From: Gluconacetobacter liquefaciens
GTDB taxonomy: Bacteria > Pseudomonadota > Alphaproteobacteria > Acetobacterales > Acetobacteraceae
Direction of reading: 5' to 3'
Length of the DNA: 64,000 nucleotides
Assembly (NCBI RefSeq): GCF_003350405.1
Contig: NZ_QQAW01000003.1
Location: 62,001 to 126,000 of the forward strand
Part shown: positions 47,621-56,019 of the stretch, one piece after another
Position numbering within the stretch: position 1 is the stretch's first letter
How the letters are laid out: each line of letters starts with the position of its first letter
Position numbers and translations under genes: made by a program
The notes under the pieces: model-generated
What the model was told of the DNA's origin: nothing
The model's database searches: none
What the model saw: only the letters and a program-made list of their open reading frames with translations

Positions 47621-48580
47621 TTATTCGAAACCGACGGGGCGGCTGAGTAGGCGGTTGCGGGCTTCGGGCAGGTCGATGTCGCCGGCCAGGAGCAGCGACA
47701 CGGTCTCGATGACCGGGACCGTGATGCCGTGGGCGCGGGCCAGGGCGAGGATGGCGGGGGCGGTGGCGACGCCTTCGGCGACGGTGGTGCGGCTGCCCAG
47801 GATTTCGGCCAGTGATTCGCCCCTGCCCAGCGCCAGGCCGAGGCTGAAATTGCGTGATGACGGGCCGGTGCAGGTCAGGATCAGGTCGCCGACGCCGGCC
47901 AGGCCGGACAGGGTGGCGGCGCGGCCGCCCAGACCTAGCGCCAGGCGCCCCAGTTCGGCCAGGCCGCGTGTCATCAGCGAGGCGCGGGCGTTCTCGCCCA
48001 GGCCTGCGCCGATAGTGGCGCCGGCGGCGATGGCGATGACGTTCTTGGCCGCGCCGCCGACCTGCACGCCGATGGCGTCGTCGCTGGCATAGAGGCGGAA
48101 GGTCGCGGTGGTCAGGTGATCGGCCAGGGTGCGGGCCAGCGACAGGTCGGCGCAGGCCAGTACGGCGGCGGTGGGCAGGCCCTGGGCCACTTCATGCGCG
48201 AAATTGGGGCCGGACAGCACCGCGCGCGGTAGGTCGGGGTGGCGGTCCCCTATGATCTGCAATGGCAGGGCCAGCGTGTCGCGCTCCACGCCCTTGCAGC
48301 AGGCGATCATCGGGCCGGCGGCGGGCATCTGTGCCAGCACGGCGCGGAGATGCTGCATCGGGACGGCCAGCAGCACGGCGTCGGCCTGGGTGGGCATTGC
48401 GTGGGTGACGGTGATCGTCTCCGGCAGCGTGATCTGCGGCAGGCGGGGCAGGGTGCGGGCGTCGGTCAGGGTTTCGGGGTGGCGGGCCCACAGATGGACC
48501 TGTGCCCCGGCGCGCGCGGCCTGGGTGGCCAGGGCGATTCCCCAGGCGCCGGCGCCGATGACGGCGATGCGTGCGGCCAT
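47621..48580 (-). CDS. gpsA: glycerol-3-phosphate dehydrogenase [NAD(P)+]
   Basis: Makes sn-glycerol 3-phosphate for phospholipid synthesis. The Rossmann start IAVIGAGAWGIALATQAARA is followed by CCKGVERDTLALPLQI, LSGPNFAHEVAQGLPTAAVL, GGAAKNVIAIAAGATIGAGL with the catalytic Lys, and GLAGVGDLILTCTGPSSRN. It has 319 residues and is complete. ATG 48580 lies 4 bases after rlmJ, the last gene of a tsaD-rlmJ-gpsA operon. In many bacteria tsaD and gpsA are neighbours. Confidence 0.96.
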   Translation of the reverse strand: MAARIAVIGAGAWGIALATQAARAGAQVHLWARHPETLTDARTLPRLPQITLPETITVTHAMPTQADAVLLAVPMQHLRAVLAQMPAAGPMIACCKGVERDTLALPLQIIGDRHPDLPRAVLSGPNFAHEVAQGLPTAAVLACADLSLARTLADHLTTATFRLYASDDAIGVQVGGAAKNVIAIAAGATIGAGLGENARASLMTRGLAELGRLALGLGGRAATLSGLAGVGDLILTCTGPSSRNFSLGLALGRGESLAEILGSRTTVAEGVATAPAILALARAHGITVPVIETVSLLLAGDIDLPEARNRLLSRPVGFE

Positions 48581-48584
48581 ACTC

Positions 48585-49412
48585 CTATTCCTCCACGATG
48601 CGCGTGACGGTGGCTTCTCCCGTGCCGTCGGGGGAGAGAGGGGTCAGGGCGCGCAGGGCGGGAAGGGCGGATTCGATGAAGCCGAAGGGGGGATTGATCA
48701 CCACCAGTCCGCAGCCGTTGAGGCGTGTGGGGTCGAGCGGTGGGCGCAGGGTGAGTTCTAGCGCCACGATGTCGCGAATCCCCGAACCGCGCAGCGAATC
48801 GAGGAAGGCGCGCACGGGGGCGCGGTGCTTGATCGGATACCAGCCTGCCAGGATACCGGTGGCGAAACGCCGGTGTGCCGTCTTCAGGCCCTCTGCCAGG
48901 CGGGCGAATTCGTCGGGTTGCTCGAAGGGCGGGTCGATCAGGACCAGGCCGCGCTTTGCCTCGCGCGGGGGGAGAAGGGCTGACAGGGCGGCGTAGCCGT
49001 CGCGGGCATGGACCGAAACCTGGCTGTTATCCGCGAACAGGCTGCGCAGGGCCTGGCTGTCTTCGGGGTGCAGTTCGCAGCAGACCAGCCGGTCCTGCGG
49101 GCGCAGCATCATCGCCGTGATCAGGGGGGAGCCCGGATAGATGTCCGGCGCGCCGGCCCGGCGGACCAGATCGAGATAGGCGGGGGGCAGGTCGGCCGGC
49201 GGGGCGTGCAGCAGGCGGCCGATCCCGCCTTGCCATTCCAGGGTGCGGGTGGCCTGCGTGCCGCCCAGATCGTAGCGGCCGATGCCGGCGTGGGTGTCCA
49301 GCACCGAAAAGGTCGCCGGTTTGCGGGCCAGCGCCTGGAGCAGCAGCACCAGCAGCGCGTGTTTCATGCAGTCGGCGAAATTGCCGGCGTGGAAGGCGTG
49401 GCGGTAATTCAT
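48585..49412 (-). CDS. rlmJ: 23S rRNA (adenine-2030-N6)-methyltransferase RlmJ
   Basis: 275 residues. Starts MNYRHAFHAGNFADCMKHAL, the RlmJ hallmark, then TFSVLDTHAGIGRYDLGG as the SAM-binding part and LVLIDPPFEQPDEFARLAEG with the DPPF catalytic motif. The start ATG at 49412 overlaps the tsaD stop (ATGA) and gpsA follows 4 bases after its end. Methylates adenine in 23S rRNA during ribosome maturation. Confidence 0.94.
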   Translation of the reverse strand: MNYRHAFHAGNFADCMKHALLVLLLQALARKPATFSVLDTHAGIGRYDLGGTQATRTLEWQGGIGRLLHAPPADLPPAYLDLVRRAGAPDIYPGSPLITAMMLRPQDRLVCCELHPEDSQALRSLFADNSQVSVHARDGYAALSALLPPREAKRGLVLIDPPFEQPDEFARLAEGLKTAHRRFATGILAGWYPIKHRAPVRAFLDSLRGSGIRDIVALELTLRPPLDPTRLNGCGLVVINPPFGFIESALPALRALTPLSPDGTGEATVTRIVEE

Positions 49413-50533
49413 GCGGCGGTGACGTCCAGGCGTGCCGCCATCTGATCCAGTGGCCAGCGGGGGCGGGGAAGAAGGTCCAGTTCGTCCAATGGTGGCAGGC
49501 CGAGGGCGTGGCGGGCGCGCAGGGTCTCGATGGCTGCCCAGCCGACCATGACGGCGTTGTCGGTGCACAGGCGCAGCGGCGGCGCGGCGAAGGGCAGGCC
49601 GCGTGTCTGGGCGAGTGTGTCGAGGCGGGCGCGCAGGGCGCCGTTGGCCGCGACGCCGCCGGCTGCGACCAGCAGCGTGGCGTCCGGCATCATGTCCAAT
49701 GCGTGGGCGACGCGGTCGCCCACGATATCCGCCACCGCGTTCTGGAAGCTGGCGGCGATGCCGGCGGCGACCGGGCGGGGCAGGGCGTCCATGGCGTAGG
49801 GTGCCAGTTTCTGCGCTACGGCGGTTTTCAGGCCGGAGAAAGAGAAATCGCATCCGGGCCGGCCGTGCAGGGGGCGTGGGAGTGGCCAGGGAGCGGGATC
49901 GCCCTCGCGCGCCAGGGCCTCGACCGCCGGGCCGCCGGGCCAGCCGAGGCCGAGCATCTTGGCCACCTTGTCGAATGCCTCGCCGGCTGCGTCGTCGATC
50001 GTGCCGCCCAGCTTGCGGTAGTGCCCCACGCCTTCGACGGCGATGCACTGGCAATGGCCGCCGGAGACCAGCAGCAGCAGGTATGGGAATTGGGCACCGC
50101 CGGGCACCAGGCCGGGCAGGCGGGCGGTGAGGGCGTGGGCCTCGATATGGTTGACCGCGATGAAGGGGCGGCCCAGCGCCACCGCCAGCCCCTTGCCGAC
50201 GCCGGCGCCCACGATCAGCCCGCCGATCAGGCCGGGGCCGGTGCTGGCGGCGACGGCGCCCAGGGCCTCGGCCGGCAGGCTTGCCACGTCGAGCGTCTGG
50301 CGCACCAGGCCGGGGAGGGCGGCCAGATGCGCGCGGGCCGCGATTTCCGGTACCACGCCGCCGAAGGGGATATGGCCGGACTGCGAGAGTACGGTCTCGG
50401 CCAGGATTGTGCCGTCGGGGGTCAGGATGGCGCAGGCGGTATCGTCGCACGACGATTCGATCGCCAGAATAGGCGCTTGGACCGCAGATTCGGCCGGCGC
50501 CGGGGCGCCGAGGGAAGGTGAAGACATGATCAT
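49409..50533 (-). CDS. tsaD: tRNA N6-adenosine threonylcarbamoyltransferase
   Basis: Transfers the threonylcarbamoyl group to A37 of ANN-reading tRNAs with TsaB and TsaE. Begins LAIESSCDDTACAILTPDG, iron site HIEAHALTARL, then LLVSGGHCQCIAVEGVG, KLGGTIDDAAGEAFDKVAKM and VAAGGVAANGALRARL. About 374 residues. Starts at 50533 and 50527 are equivalent; neither shows a clear ribosome site. Divergent from hemC, with 71 bases between the start codons, so the promoters are close together. Confidence 0.95.
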   Translation of the reverse strand: MIMSSPSLGAPAPAESAVQAPILAIESSCDDTACAILTPDGTILAETVLSQSGHIPFGGVVPEIAARAHLAALPGLVRQTLDVASLPAEALGAVAASTGPGLIGGLIVGAGVGKGLAVALGRPFIAVNHIEAHALTARLPGLVPGGAQFPYLLLLVSGGHCQCIAVEGVGHYRKLGGTIDDAAGEAFDKVAKMLGLGWPGGPAVEALAREGDPAPWPLPRPLHGRPGCDFSFSGLKTAVAQKLAPYAMDALPRPVAAGIAASFQNAVADIVGDRVAHALDMMPDATLLVAAGGVAANGALRARLDTLAQTRGLPFAAPPLRLCTDNAVMVGWAAIETLRARHALGLPPLDELDLLPRPRWPLDQMAARLDVTAA

Positions 50534-50604
50534 TGCATAAAAGACAGTTCCGTCGGGCGTTATGTCATCTTTTCTTCGGGGCGTCGCGGGAATAGAGACA
50601 GCAA

Positions 50605-51705
50605 ATGGTTTTCGTTCCGCCCTCCGTCTCCGACCGGCCGACCGCCCAGGCATCGGCATTGCAAAAGATCGCGGCCGAGGCTGCCGCGCGCCAGAAGCAG
50701 GGCGTTCTGCGCCCGGCCCTGCCGCACCGCCGGCAGTTGCCGCTGCGTGTCGGCACGCGGGCGTCGCCGCTGGCGCTGGTGCAGACGCGGGCCTTTCTGA
50801 CGATGCTGACGCGCTTCTGCCCCGTGCTGCGCGACATGGGGGCGTTTCAGGAGCATCAGATCAACACCACCGGCGATCAGGTCCAGAACCGCCGGCTGGC
50901 GGAAATCGGCGGCAAGGGGCTGTTCGCCAAGGAAATCCATGAGGCGCTGTCGGACGGGCGGATCGATTTCGCGGTTCATAGCCTGAAGGACCTGGAGACC
51001 ACGTTGCCGCCCGGCCTGGTGCTGGCCTGCACCCTGCGGCGCGAGGATGCGCGCGATGTGCTGATCCTGCGGCCGGGGGCCGTGCAGCCGGACCAGGTCG
51101 ATCCGGCGGCGCCTTTCGACAGTCTGCCCCGGGGCGCGCTGGTCGGCTGCGCCTCGGTGCGGCGGCAGGCGCAGATGCTGCATGACCGGCCCGACCTGCG
51201 CTTCGGCCTGCTGCGCGGCAATGTGCAGACGCGGCTGGACAAGCTGGCGGCGGGGCAGTGCGAGGCCACCCTGCTGGCGCTGGCGGGGCTGCGGCGGCTG
51301 GGCATGGGTGATCGGGCGGATATCATTCTCGACCCCGAGATCATGGTGCCGGCGGCTGGGCAGGGGATCGTGGGCGTGACGGTGCGGGAGAGCGACGTCG
51401 AACTGCGCGAACTGCTGTCGGCGATCGAGGATTACGAGGCGCGGGCCGTGTCTACCGCCGAGCGCGCGTTGCTGGCGGAACTGGATGGATCGTGCCGCAC
51501 GCCGATTGGCGGGTATGCCCGGCTGATCGACGATGCGCAGGGTGGCGGGCCGATGTTGCGCCTGACCGGACTGGTGGCGCGGGAGGATGGGTCGTTCCTC
51601 CTGCGGCGCGTCGTGACCGGTGCGCCGGCCGATGCCGAGCGGATGGGGCGCGAACTGGGCCACAGCCTGCGGGCCGACAGCCCTGCGGATATTTTTGCGC
51701 CCTGA
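50605..51705 (+). CDS. hemC: hydroxymethylbilane synthase (porphobilinogen deaminase)
   Basis: Polymerises four porphobilinogens to hydroxymethylbilane in haem synthesis. LPLRVGTRASPLALVQTRAF, the active-site Asp block AVHSLKDLETTLPPGL, CASVRRQAQML and the dipyrromethane-binding Cys in LDGSCRTPIGGYA are intact. An N-terminal extension of about 46 residues before the usual start is unusual; ATG 50605 is the only convenient start, but a later one is possible. hemD begins 4 bases after its stop, forming a hemC-hemD pair. Confidence 0.95.
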   Translation: MVFVPPSVSDRPTAQASALQKIAAEAAARQKQGVLRPALPHRRQLPLRVGTRASPLALVQTRAFLTMLTRFCPVLRDMGAFQEHQINTTGDQVQNRRLAEIGGKGLFAKEIHEALSDGRIDFAVHSLKDLETTLPPGLVLACTLRREDARDVLILRPGAVQPDQVDPAAPFDSLPRGALVGCASVRRQAQMLHDRPDLRFGLLRGNVQTRLDKLAAGQCEATLLALAGLRRLGMGDRADIILDPEIMVPAAGQGIVGVTVRESDVELRELLSAIEDYEARAVSTAERALLAELDGSCRTPIGGYARLIDDAQGGGPMLRLTGLVAREDGSFLLRRVVTGAPADAERMGRELGHSLRADSPADIFAP

Positions 51706-51709
51706 TCGG

Positions 51710-52447
51710 GTGGAGGCTCCGCCGTCGGGCGGGGCACGACCGGCGGTGCTGGTGACCCGGCCGGAGCCGGGGCTGAGTGAGACCATGGCGGCCGTTACGG
51801 CGCTGGGCTGGCATGCGGTGGCGCTGCCGGCATTGCGGGCCGAGCCGATTTTGCGTGGGCCGCTGCCGGTGCGCGGCGTGCAGGCGATTCTCGTGACGAG
51901 TGGGCAGGCGGTGACCGCGCTGGCGGGGCGGGTGCCGGCGGATATGCCGATTCTGGCGGTTGGTGCCGCGACGGCGCGGCGTGCGCGGGCGGCTGGTTTT
52001 GTGCAGGTGACGGCGGCGGATGGGACGGCCGATGCGTTGGCCGATCTGGTGCGGGCGGAATGGCGCCCTGCCGGTGGTGCGCTGCTGCTGGCGACGGCGC
52101 CGGGATATGGGCTGGATCTGGCGGACGCCTTGCGGCGTGGCGGTTTCAGGGTCGTGCGGCGATGCGTTTACCGCATTCGGCCCGGGATGCCGTCTCCGGA
52201 GGAGCTGCGGGCGCTGATCGGGTGCGGTGGCGTGGCGGCGGCGTTGTTCTTTTCGGCCGAGACGGCGCGCCAGTTCCTGCGACATCTGCCGCGCGATGTA
52301 CGGGATATGTTGCGCGAGGCGCGGGCCATCGCGATTTCCGACAAGGCGGCCGAGGTGCTCGCCTCGGTGCCCTGGGGGGAGATCGTCCGGGCGGCGACGC
52401 CCGATCAAGCGGCGATGCTTGCCCTGCTGGGGGTGGCGGCCGGCTAG
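51710..52447 (+). CDS. hemD: uroporphyrinogen-III synthase
   Basis: Cyclises hydroxymethylbilane to uroporphyrinogen III. The family is poorly conserved; VLVTRPEPGLSETMAAVTAL at the start, AILVTSGQAVTALAGRVP and ALFFSAETARQFLRHLP further on fit it, and the place after hemC supports it strongly. The start is uncertain: GTG 51710 is used, TTG 51695 would overlap hemC. The TAG stop is part of a repeated palindrome (52445-52500). 245 residues. Confidence 0.88.
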   Translation: MEAPPSGGARPAVLVTRPEPGLSETMAAVTALGWHAVALPALRAEPILRGPLPVRGVQAILVTSGQAVTALAGRVPADMPILAVGAATARRARAAGFVQVTAADGTADALADLVRAEWRPAGGALLLATAPGYGLDLADALRRGGFRVVRRCVYRIRPGMPSPEELRALIGCGGVAAALFFSAETARQFLRHLPRDVRDMLREARAIAISDKAAEVLASVPWGEIVRAATPDQAAMLALLGVAAG

Positions 52448-52500
52448 AGCGGATCCTGTTTGAATGCGTGCATTCAAACAGGTGGAAATGCTCTGGGTGG
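52445..52500. repeat. REP-like palindrome, copy B
   Basis: Starts with the hemD stop. The hairpin CCTGTTTGAATGC / GCATTCAAACAGG (52455-52482, 2-base loop) is perfect and outer arms AGAGC (52446-52450) and GCTCT (52490-52494) also pair. The second copy is at 46007-46063. Differences between copies mostly preserve pairing, suggesting a selected RNA or DNA structure. Confidence 0.8.
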
Positions 52501-52534
52501 GCCAGGCCGCCTGTCGGGCGGTCTGGCATCTGCG

Positions 52535-53854
52535 TCAATGGAAGGCTGCGGCGCCTGCGCTCAGATCCTCGCCTCGGGCACGGGCCTGGCGCATATAGGC
52601 GCGCGCGTGGTCCGGGATCGAGAGGGACAGCGTCAGCAGGCCGGCGAAGACATAGAGGCCGGAGAAGATCCAGATGATCCCCTCAATGCCGTGCCAGGCC
52701 TGGAACCAGGTGACGATGGCCGGGCCGACCCAGGTGCTGGCCCCGGCGCCAAGGCCCAGGGCCGACAGGGCGGCGGCCTTCTCTTTCGGGCAGATCTGCG
52801 GGACCAGACCCGACAGCGGGACGAACGCCGCGATGGTCGCGCCGTAGAAGATGCCGACCAGAGCCGCGATGAAGAAATTGCCGTGAAAGGCCAGTGGCAC
52901 ATAATAGAAGGCCGGGACCGAGATTGCGGCACCGAGGCAACCGGCGACCGACACCACCGTGCGATGGCCCAGCCTGTCGGCCAGCATGCCGGACATCAGG
53001 TTGAACAGGATGTTGCTCATGAACACGATCGAGAGCAGCACCAGCCACTGCGACAGGGAGAAGCCGACCACCTTGGTGAAGAAGGCGGGCATGATCACCA
53101 GGAACGCATATTCGGACGAGGTGTTGATGGTGCGGACGATCAGCGCCATGAACGTACGGGGTTCGCGCCACAGGATGGAGATCGAACCGAAGAAGATGCC
53201 GCCCACCGAGACATTGGCGGGGGCCAGGCGGCTGGCGCCGCGCGGTTCGTGCGTCATCAGCAGGGCGACGCAGCCGCCTGCGACCACCAGCACCAGCGAC
53301 AGCCAGAAGGTCGTGATCTCGCCGACCAGCGGGATCGTGACGCTGGCGAACAGCGAGCCCAGGGTGGGCAGGCCACCGGAGAAGGCGAACCAGAACCAGC
53401 CGGCGGCCGAGCCCAGTTGGCGCGGCGGGGTCGCGGCGGCGATCCAGACCAGGAAGCCATAAGCGAACAGCGGATAGCCCAGGCCGCGCAGCGTGTAGGC
53501 GGCGAGCATGACCGTGTAATTGCCGGTCATGATGCCGGCCATCAGGAAGACGACTTCGAAGGCGGCCCAGATGGCCAGGCCGATCCACATGACGCGCTTC
53601 GGCCCCCACAGATCCGACAGCGGACCCGACAGCCAGGACGAGATGGACACGGCGACGCCGTAGATGGTGAACAGGAAGGCCACGTCACGCGACGTGACGC
53701 CGTGATTTTCGAGATAGGGGGCCAGGTAGCCGGCCTCGACCCCATCGCCGACCATGAACAGAAGCAGCCCGATGAAGCCCCAGAGCAGGGAGCGCGGGAT
53801 GCCCATTCGTTCGACGAGGGAAGGGCTGGGAAGCAGAGTATCTGTCTGCGTCAA
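52535..53854 (-). CDS. MFS transporter of the polyol permease type (RbtT/DalT-like)
   Basis: 12-span permease of about 439 residues. IGLLLFMVGDGVEAGYLAPY, TIYGVAVSISSWLSGPLSDL, GPKRVMWIGLAIWAAFEVVF and the later LRGLGYPLFAYGFLVWIAA resemble ribitol and D-arabinitol permeases. A TTG at 53854 is chosen because AAAGAGGAGA lies 8 bases upstream; ATG 53806 would start just before the first span. Substrate is inferred from similarity of motifs only. It has an unusually long AT-rich upstream region with a palindrome and direct repeats, so it is probably regulated. Confidence 0.85.
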   Translation of the reverse strand: MTQTDTLLPSPSLVERMGIPRSLLWGFIGLLLFMVGDGVEAGYLAPYLENHGVTSRDVAFLFTIYGVAVSISSWLSGPLSDLWGPKRVMWIGLAIWAAFEVVFLMAGIMTGNYTVMLAAYTLRGLGYPLFAYGFLVWIAAATPPRQLGSAAGWFWFAFSGGLPTLGSLFASVTIPLVGEITTFWLSLVLVVAGGCVALLMTHEPRGASRLAPANVSVGGIFFGSISILWREPRTFMALIVRTINTSSEYAFLVIMPAFFTKVVGFSLSQWLVLLSIVFMSNILFNLMSGMLADRLGHRTVVSVAGCLGAAISVPAFYYVPLAFHGNFFIAALVGIFYGATIAAFVPLSGLVPQICPKEKAAALSALGLGAGASTWVGPAIVTWFQAWHGIEGIIWIFSGLYVFAGLLTLSLSIPDHARAYMRQARARGEDLSAGAAAFH

Positions 53855-54438
53855 GGGGAGGGTCTCCTCTTTAACAGGCAGCCAACATAACGGTGAGGGG
53901 CTTCGCCTCATTACGAAGCATCGATGCAAGCTGCGTTCGAAATCGCGATGCGGCGCGCGCAAGGATCGATTCCGAAATCATCATGTAGGGATGCGCGTCC
54001 AGGACGCGGAAATCACCATTTCCATGGCGAAATCTCGGTGTGCGATAATATATCGCGTGGGACGGTTTTTATTATAAAAATATTCTGAATAGTTCAGAAT
54101 AGAGTAAAACCGATATTGATTCCACATTTACGCATTGTGTGCGCAAGTGATACTTCGTTTTCTCCCGTTATCAATCTTGTGTGCGCATAGTATGAGAAAT
54201 ATACGCAGATTTGAAGGAGGAATATCGTAAAATATGGAGAAATTTTGGCAAATATATATCAATGTTTCTGTATATTATTCGTCAAATAAATATGTTATGT
54301 GAGGAATTATTTTCAAAAAATTGGAATTTTTTATATAAATACTGGATTATTTTTTATTATACTGTTTGATATCTGTTTAGATAAAAAAATATATGTTCTT
54401 GGATTGCTCGGGGCGGGTCGCCGTGGTCCCCAAAAGAG
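53855..54438. promoter_or_regulatory. AT-rich upstream region with palindrome and direct repeats
   Basis: The stretch from about 54000 to 54400 is far richer in A+T than anything nearby and has no supported gene. It contains a perfect palindrome TATTCTGAA / TTCAGAATA (54081-54101, 3-base centre) and an 11-base direct repeat TTGTGTGCGCA at 54135-54145 and 54177-54187, 42 bases apart, about four helical turns. The repeats suit a regulator bound on one DNA face. A strong AAGGAGG (54214-54220) precedes only a 22-codon frame. It probably controls the MFS gene. Confidence 0.55.
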
Positions 54439-54463
54439 AAAGGCCCGCACGGGGCGGGCCTTT
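54439..54463 (-). terminator. rho-independent terminator of secB
   Basis: Perfect 10-base stem AAAGGCCCGC (54439-54448) and GCGGGCCTTT (54454-54463) with a 5-base loop, located 29 bases past the secB stop. The minus-strand transcript ends ...GGGCCTTTCTCTTTT, a fair U-rich tail. The stem is symmetrical and could work in both directions. Confidence 0.85.
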
Positions 54464-54491
54464 CCATTCGATAACAGTGACTTGGAGTGGA

Positions 54492-55010
54492 TCAGGCATT
54501 CCCGGCCGTCTGCGGGAAGTTGGCGCGTTTGGCCTGCCACAGGGCAACGAAATCGATCGGCTGCAGCGCGACCGGCGGGAAACCGCCGTCACGGGTGACG
54601 TCGCTGATGATGCTGCGCGCGAACGGGAAGATCAGGCGCGGCACCTCGACCAGCAGGATCGGCTCGACCAGGTCGTCGGGTGCATTGCCCAGGGTCACCA
54701 CCGCGGCATAGGCCAGTTCGGCGACGAAGACTGTGCGGCCAGGGGCGGCGCCTTCTTTTTCCGGTGCTTCCACGGCTTCGGCCTTGATCGATAGCACGAC
54801 TTCGAAGACCGGCTGCTCGGGCGGCAGGCGGCTGGCCTGCACGTCGATGTTCACCGAAATCTGGGGATTCGAACGCAGCGTGGCGAAAATCTCGGCGCCC
54901 GAGGGGACTTCGAACGACAGATCCTTGATGTACTGGACGTTGATGGCCAACGGCAGCGCCGGCGGGGCATTCTGGCTTCCGTCGGCGGGGAGCTGGGTCG
55001 AATCTGACAT
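54492..55010 (-). CDS. secB: protein-export chaperone SecB
   Basis: Keeps preproteins unfolded for SecA. Core blocks are INVQYIKDLSFEVPSGAEIF, VFVAELAYAAVVTLGNAP and VEVPRLIFPFARSIISDVTR, then GGFPPVALQPIDFVALWQAK, all typical of SecB. 172 residues including short variable ends. ATG 55010 begins the usual N-terminus. It is divergent from a Tim44-like gene, the standard alphaproteobacterial arrangement, and followed by a strong terminator. Confidence 0.96.
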   Translation of the reverse strand: MSDSTQLPADGSQNAPPALPLAINVQYIKDLSFEVPSGAEIFATLRSNPQISVNIDVQASRLPPEQPVFEVVLSIKAEAVEAPEKEGAAPGRTVFVAELAYAAVVTLGNAPDDLVEPILLVEVPRLIFPFARSIISDVTRDGGFPPVALQPIDFVALWQAKRANFPQTAGNA

Positions 55011-55231
55011 GAACGAGGATTTCCTTGCGGGCAATGAAGGCGGATAACGGGTATCGCCGGTAGCATGCCCCGCGACGTTCGCCAACCTCGGGGATCGGCG
55101 GGATGGAAATTCATCCTGCCCTGTATCGTCCTGCCGCATTGTGTCGGCAGGATGCGTTGCCTATGTGTTAGGGCAATGGAGAGAGATTGCGCTGCCGGCT
55201 GGTCCGGCGCGCCTTTCGGTTAGGCGTGGTG

Positions 55232-55912
55232 ATGGATTTTTCGTTTAGTCATTTTCCGTTCGACCTGGTGCTGTTCGGGCTGATCGCGGCGTTTCTGGCG
55301 CTGCGGCTGCGCAGCATTCTGGGCACGCGCGTGGGGGTCGAGCCCGCATCGCCCGCCGCCCCGGTGCCCCGTCCCGGCCCGGTGATCGAAGGCCGCGCCG
55401 AGCCGCCGGCCCCGTTGACCGACTATGACGTGCCGGCGCCCGAGACCCGGGTGGGGCAGGTGCTGGCGGCCATCGCCGGACAGGAGCGCGATTTCGTGCC
55501 GGCGCAGTTTCTGCGCGGGGTCGAGGTCTCGTTCCGCCAGGTGGTCCAGGCCTTCGCCGCCGGCGACCGGACCATGCTGCGCGAACGCCTGACCGCCGAG
55601 GCTTTCAACGCCTTCGATGCCGCGATCCAGTCGCGCGAGCAGGCGGGGGAGACCCAGAAGAGCGAGGTGCGCGCCATGACCAGCCTGGCGATCGTCGATG
55701 CCGCCATCGACCAGTTGGCCGGTGCGCCGCGGGCGCGGATCGACGTGCGCATCGTCTCGGACCAGATCAGCCTGACGCTGGACAAGGATGGGCACCCCGT
55801 GGCGGGCACCGATGCGGTGACCGAGTTCTCGGATCTGTGGACGTTCGAGCGTCTGCTGGGGGCGTCGATCGGTGGCGCGGCGTGGCGTCTGACGGCCAGC
55901 CGCAGCGCCTGA
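55232..55912 (+). CDS. Tim44/TimA-like membrane-anchored protein
   Basis: 226 residues. An N-terminal span (FDLVLFGLIAAFLALRLRSI) is followed by GTRVG, then a Pro-rich linker and the Tim44 domain (FLRGVEVSFRQVVQAFAAGD, LRERLTAEAFNAFDAAIQSR, DVRIVSDQISLTLDKDGHPV). Bacterial members are thought to act at the inner membrane near protein translocation. The ATG at 55232 is used; two GTG codons precede it directly. The gene is divergent from secB and upstream of mltA, a conserved arrangement. It is one of two Tim44-like genes in the window. Confidence 0.92.
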   Translation: MDFSFSHFPFDLVLFGLIAAFLALRLRSILGTRVGVEPASPAAPVPRPGPVIEGRAEPPAPLTDYDVPAPETRVGQVLAAIAGQERDFVPAQFLRGVEVSFRQVVQAFAAGDRTMLRERLTAEAFNAFDAAIQSREQAGETQKSEVRAMTSLAIVDAAIDQLAGAPRARIDVRIVSDQISLTLDKDGHPVAGTDAVTEFSDLWTFERLLGASIGGAAWRLTASRSA

Positions 55913-56019
55913 TCGCGCGCGCCCGAGCGATCCTGTCCGGCGGCGGTTGTCCGCCCATCTTTCGCATACATAGAGCAAGTCTGGCTGTTTCCTTGAGCTA
56001 TTTCCGTCTGCCTGCCGTC

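Noticed and set aside
54234-54302. 22-codon ORF after a strong AAGGAGG
   Set aside because: Spacing of 13 bases is too long and the peptide has no recognisable feature; kept only as part of the AT-rich region note.
54299-54598. 99-codon plus-strand ORF in the AT-rich region
   Set aside because: It runs through the secB terminator and into secB antisense; no ribosome site.
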